From: Bacteroidia bacterium
GTDB taxonomy: Bacteria; Bacteroidota; Bacteroidia; Bacteroidales; Prolixibacteraceae
DNA length: 5,871 bases
Direction of reading: 5' to 3'
Assembly: GCA_025358395.1 (NCBI GenBank)
Contig: JANYJT010000245.1
Location: 1 to 5,871, forward strand
Shown here: positions 5,700 to 5,871 of the stretch, in pieces
Numbering within the stretch: position 1 is the first letter of the stretch
Layout: each line of letters starts with the position of its first letter
The notes under the pieces: model-generated
The model's input: only the letters and a program-made list of their open reading frames with translations
Database searches by the model: none
Told to the model about the DNA's origin: nothing
Translations under genes and position numbers: made by a program

Positions 5700-5712
5700 T
5701 ATAGTCACCATA
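5700..5712 (-). repeat. Subterminal left-end hairpin of the right IS copy
   Basis: On the minus strand TATGG and CTATA form five pairs, one of them G-T, around a three-base TGA loop. It starts about 18 bases inside the inferred tip and ends 10 bases before the tnpA ATG, closely matching the hairpin at 46-60. This fits the structure TnpA binds at the left end in IS200/IS605 elements. Confidence 0.55.
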
Positions 5713-5716
5713 ACAT

Positions 5717-5724
5717 GATATATC
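5717..5724 (-). promoter_or_regulatory. Possible TATA box for tnpA
   Basis: GATATATC is centred about 31 bases before the tnpA ATG, a spacing expected for a leaderless archaeal transcript. This fits the absence of a ribosome binding site there. The evidence is position and AT content only. Confidence 0.25.
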
Positions 5725-5735
5725 TTTCTGGTGAA

Positions 5736-5870
5736 CTACCCCACCCTTACGGATGGGGCTTCCTGTGAGTATCCGGGCGAAATGATGATACCCGAACCTG
5801 TTCGCAGATTATCAGCGAATTGCTGATAGTCAGTACACATGACATTCGACGATAGGAACCTGACCATGAT
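5736..5870 (-). CDS. tnpB: Probable C-terminal end of tnpB, cut by the window edge
   Basis: An open frame of 44 codons runs in from the window edge and ends SPGYSQEAPSVRVG-stop. A QEAP...VRVG-like tail encoded by the terminal hairpin is common at the C-terminus of archaeal TnpB proteins. The rest of the visible frame shows no zinc-finger cysteine pairs or other decisive TnpB motif, so it may be degenerate, or open by chance. The TAG stop touches the TTCAC at the inferred element end. Confidence 0.4.
   Translation of the reverse strand: MMVRFLSSNVMCTDYQQFADNLRTGSGIIISPGYSQEAPSVRVG
5739..5758 (-). repeat. GC-rich terminal hairpin of an IS605/TnpB right end
   Basis: On the minus strand CCCCATCC pairs with GGGTGGGG around a GTAA loop: eight pairs, one of them a T-G wobble. 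Hairpins of this kind mark right ends of IS605-type elements and form the 3' portion of the TnpB guide RNA. It is followed by TAG and then TTCAC. Confidence 0.65.
5807..5831 (-). repeat. Inverted repeat within the putative TnpB guide-RNA region
   Basis: TATCAGC (5810-5816) and GCTGATA (5822-5828) are perfect arms around a five-base loop. The flanks add two more Watson-Crick pairs beyond one non-canonical position. Together with the hairpin at 5739-5758, it makes this 3' region structured, as expected for the omega RNA of TnpB elements. That an RNA is made is inferred. Confidence 0.4.
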
Positions 5871-5871
5871 G

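Larger units (their letters stand above)
5224..5730 (-). mobile_element. IS605-type element with intact tnpA but truncated tnpB and no recognisable right end
   Basis: On the minus strand the order is left end (5730-5690) with a hairpin, complete tnpA, then the start of tnpB. TnpB similarity stops near 5224 and the cargo region follows at once, with no recognisable right-end hairpin. The left tip is placed just after TTCAC (5735-5731), where it ceases to match the left copy. With no right end the element probably cannot move alone, although its TnpA may act on related copies. Confidence 0.65.
5731..5871 (-). mobile_element. Right end of a second tnpB-bearing IS605-type element
   Basis: This stretch holds several inverted repeats, an open frame ending in a typical TnpB tail, and a strong GC-rich hairpin three bases before TTCAC. 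That arrangement is typical of the right end of TnpB-carrying elements, so an element seems to end here and continue beyond the window edge. It directly abuts the left end of the tnpA element on its other side. An alternative is that the hairpin belongs to an extended left end of the tnpA element. Confidence 0.45.

Noticed and set aside
1..5871. CRISPR array, tRNA or rRNA genes
   Set aside because: No regularly spaced direct repeats, tRNA-like T-loop and acceptor sequences or rRNA-like stretches were seen by eye on either strand.

Overview
The window is an AT-rich block of tightly packed genes, all read on the minus strand (right to left), lying between remnants of IS200/IS605-family insertion sequences. 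The TnpA and TnpB sequences resemble elements common in methanogenic and related archaea. Ribosome binding sites of the GGAG type precede most genes. An archaeal chromosome, provirus, plasmid or other large extrachromosomal element is the best guess, but a bacterial host is not excluded.

Right end (about 5200-5871). A complete 136-aa TnpA transposase (HUH motif, catalytic Tyr) is followed after one base by the first ~18 codons of a tnpB gene, which then breaks off. Upstream of this tnpA lie a GC-rich hairpin and an in-frame open stretch ending QEAPSVRVG-stop, which look like the 3' end of a second tnpB element. The two elements would then abut head to tail at TTCAC (5731-5735).

Cargo, upstream part (4441-5182). 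This holds a 34-aa small ORF, an unrecognised Cys-rich protein of about 129-132 aa, and two small two-helix membrane proteins (67 and 115 aa).

Cargo, downstream part (129-4087). A GT2 glycosyltransferase, an unlisted 32-aa small ORF, a GT10 (fucosyltransferase-like) glycosyltransferase, an FkbM-type methyltransferase, a third small two-helix membrane protein and a GT4 glycosyltransferase are joined by overlaps of 4 to 14 bases or gaps of 1 to 3 bases. Together they look like one operon that assembles and methylates a short surface glycan, perhaps a decoration on an S-layer, pilus or virion protein, or on a lipid. No flippase, polymerase or nucleotide-sugar synthesis gene is visible, so donors and export would come from elsewhere.

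Left end (1-128). An imperfect hairpin follows the last glycan gene. Next comes the left end and first 12 codons of another tnpA copy (MTKQNQWISSIG), in the same orientation as the right copy and diverged from it. Two related IS copies therefore bracket the glycan operon.
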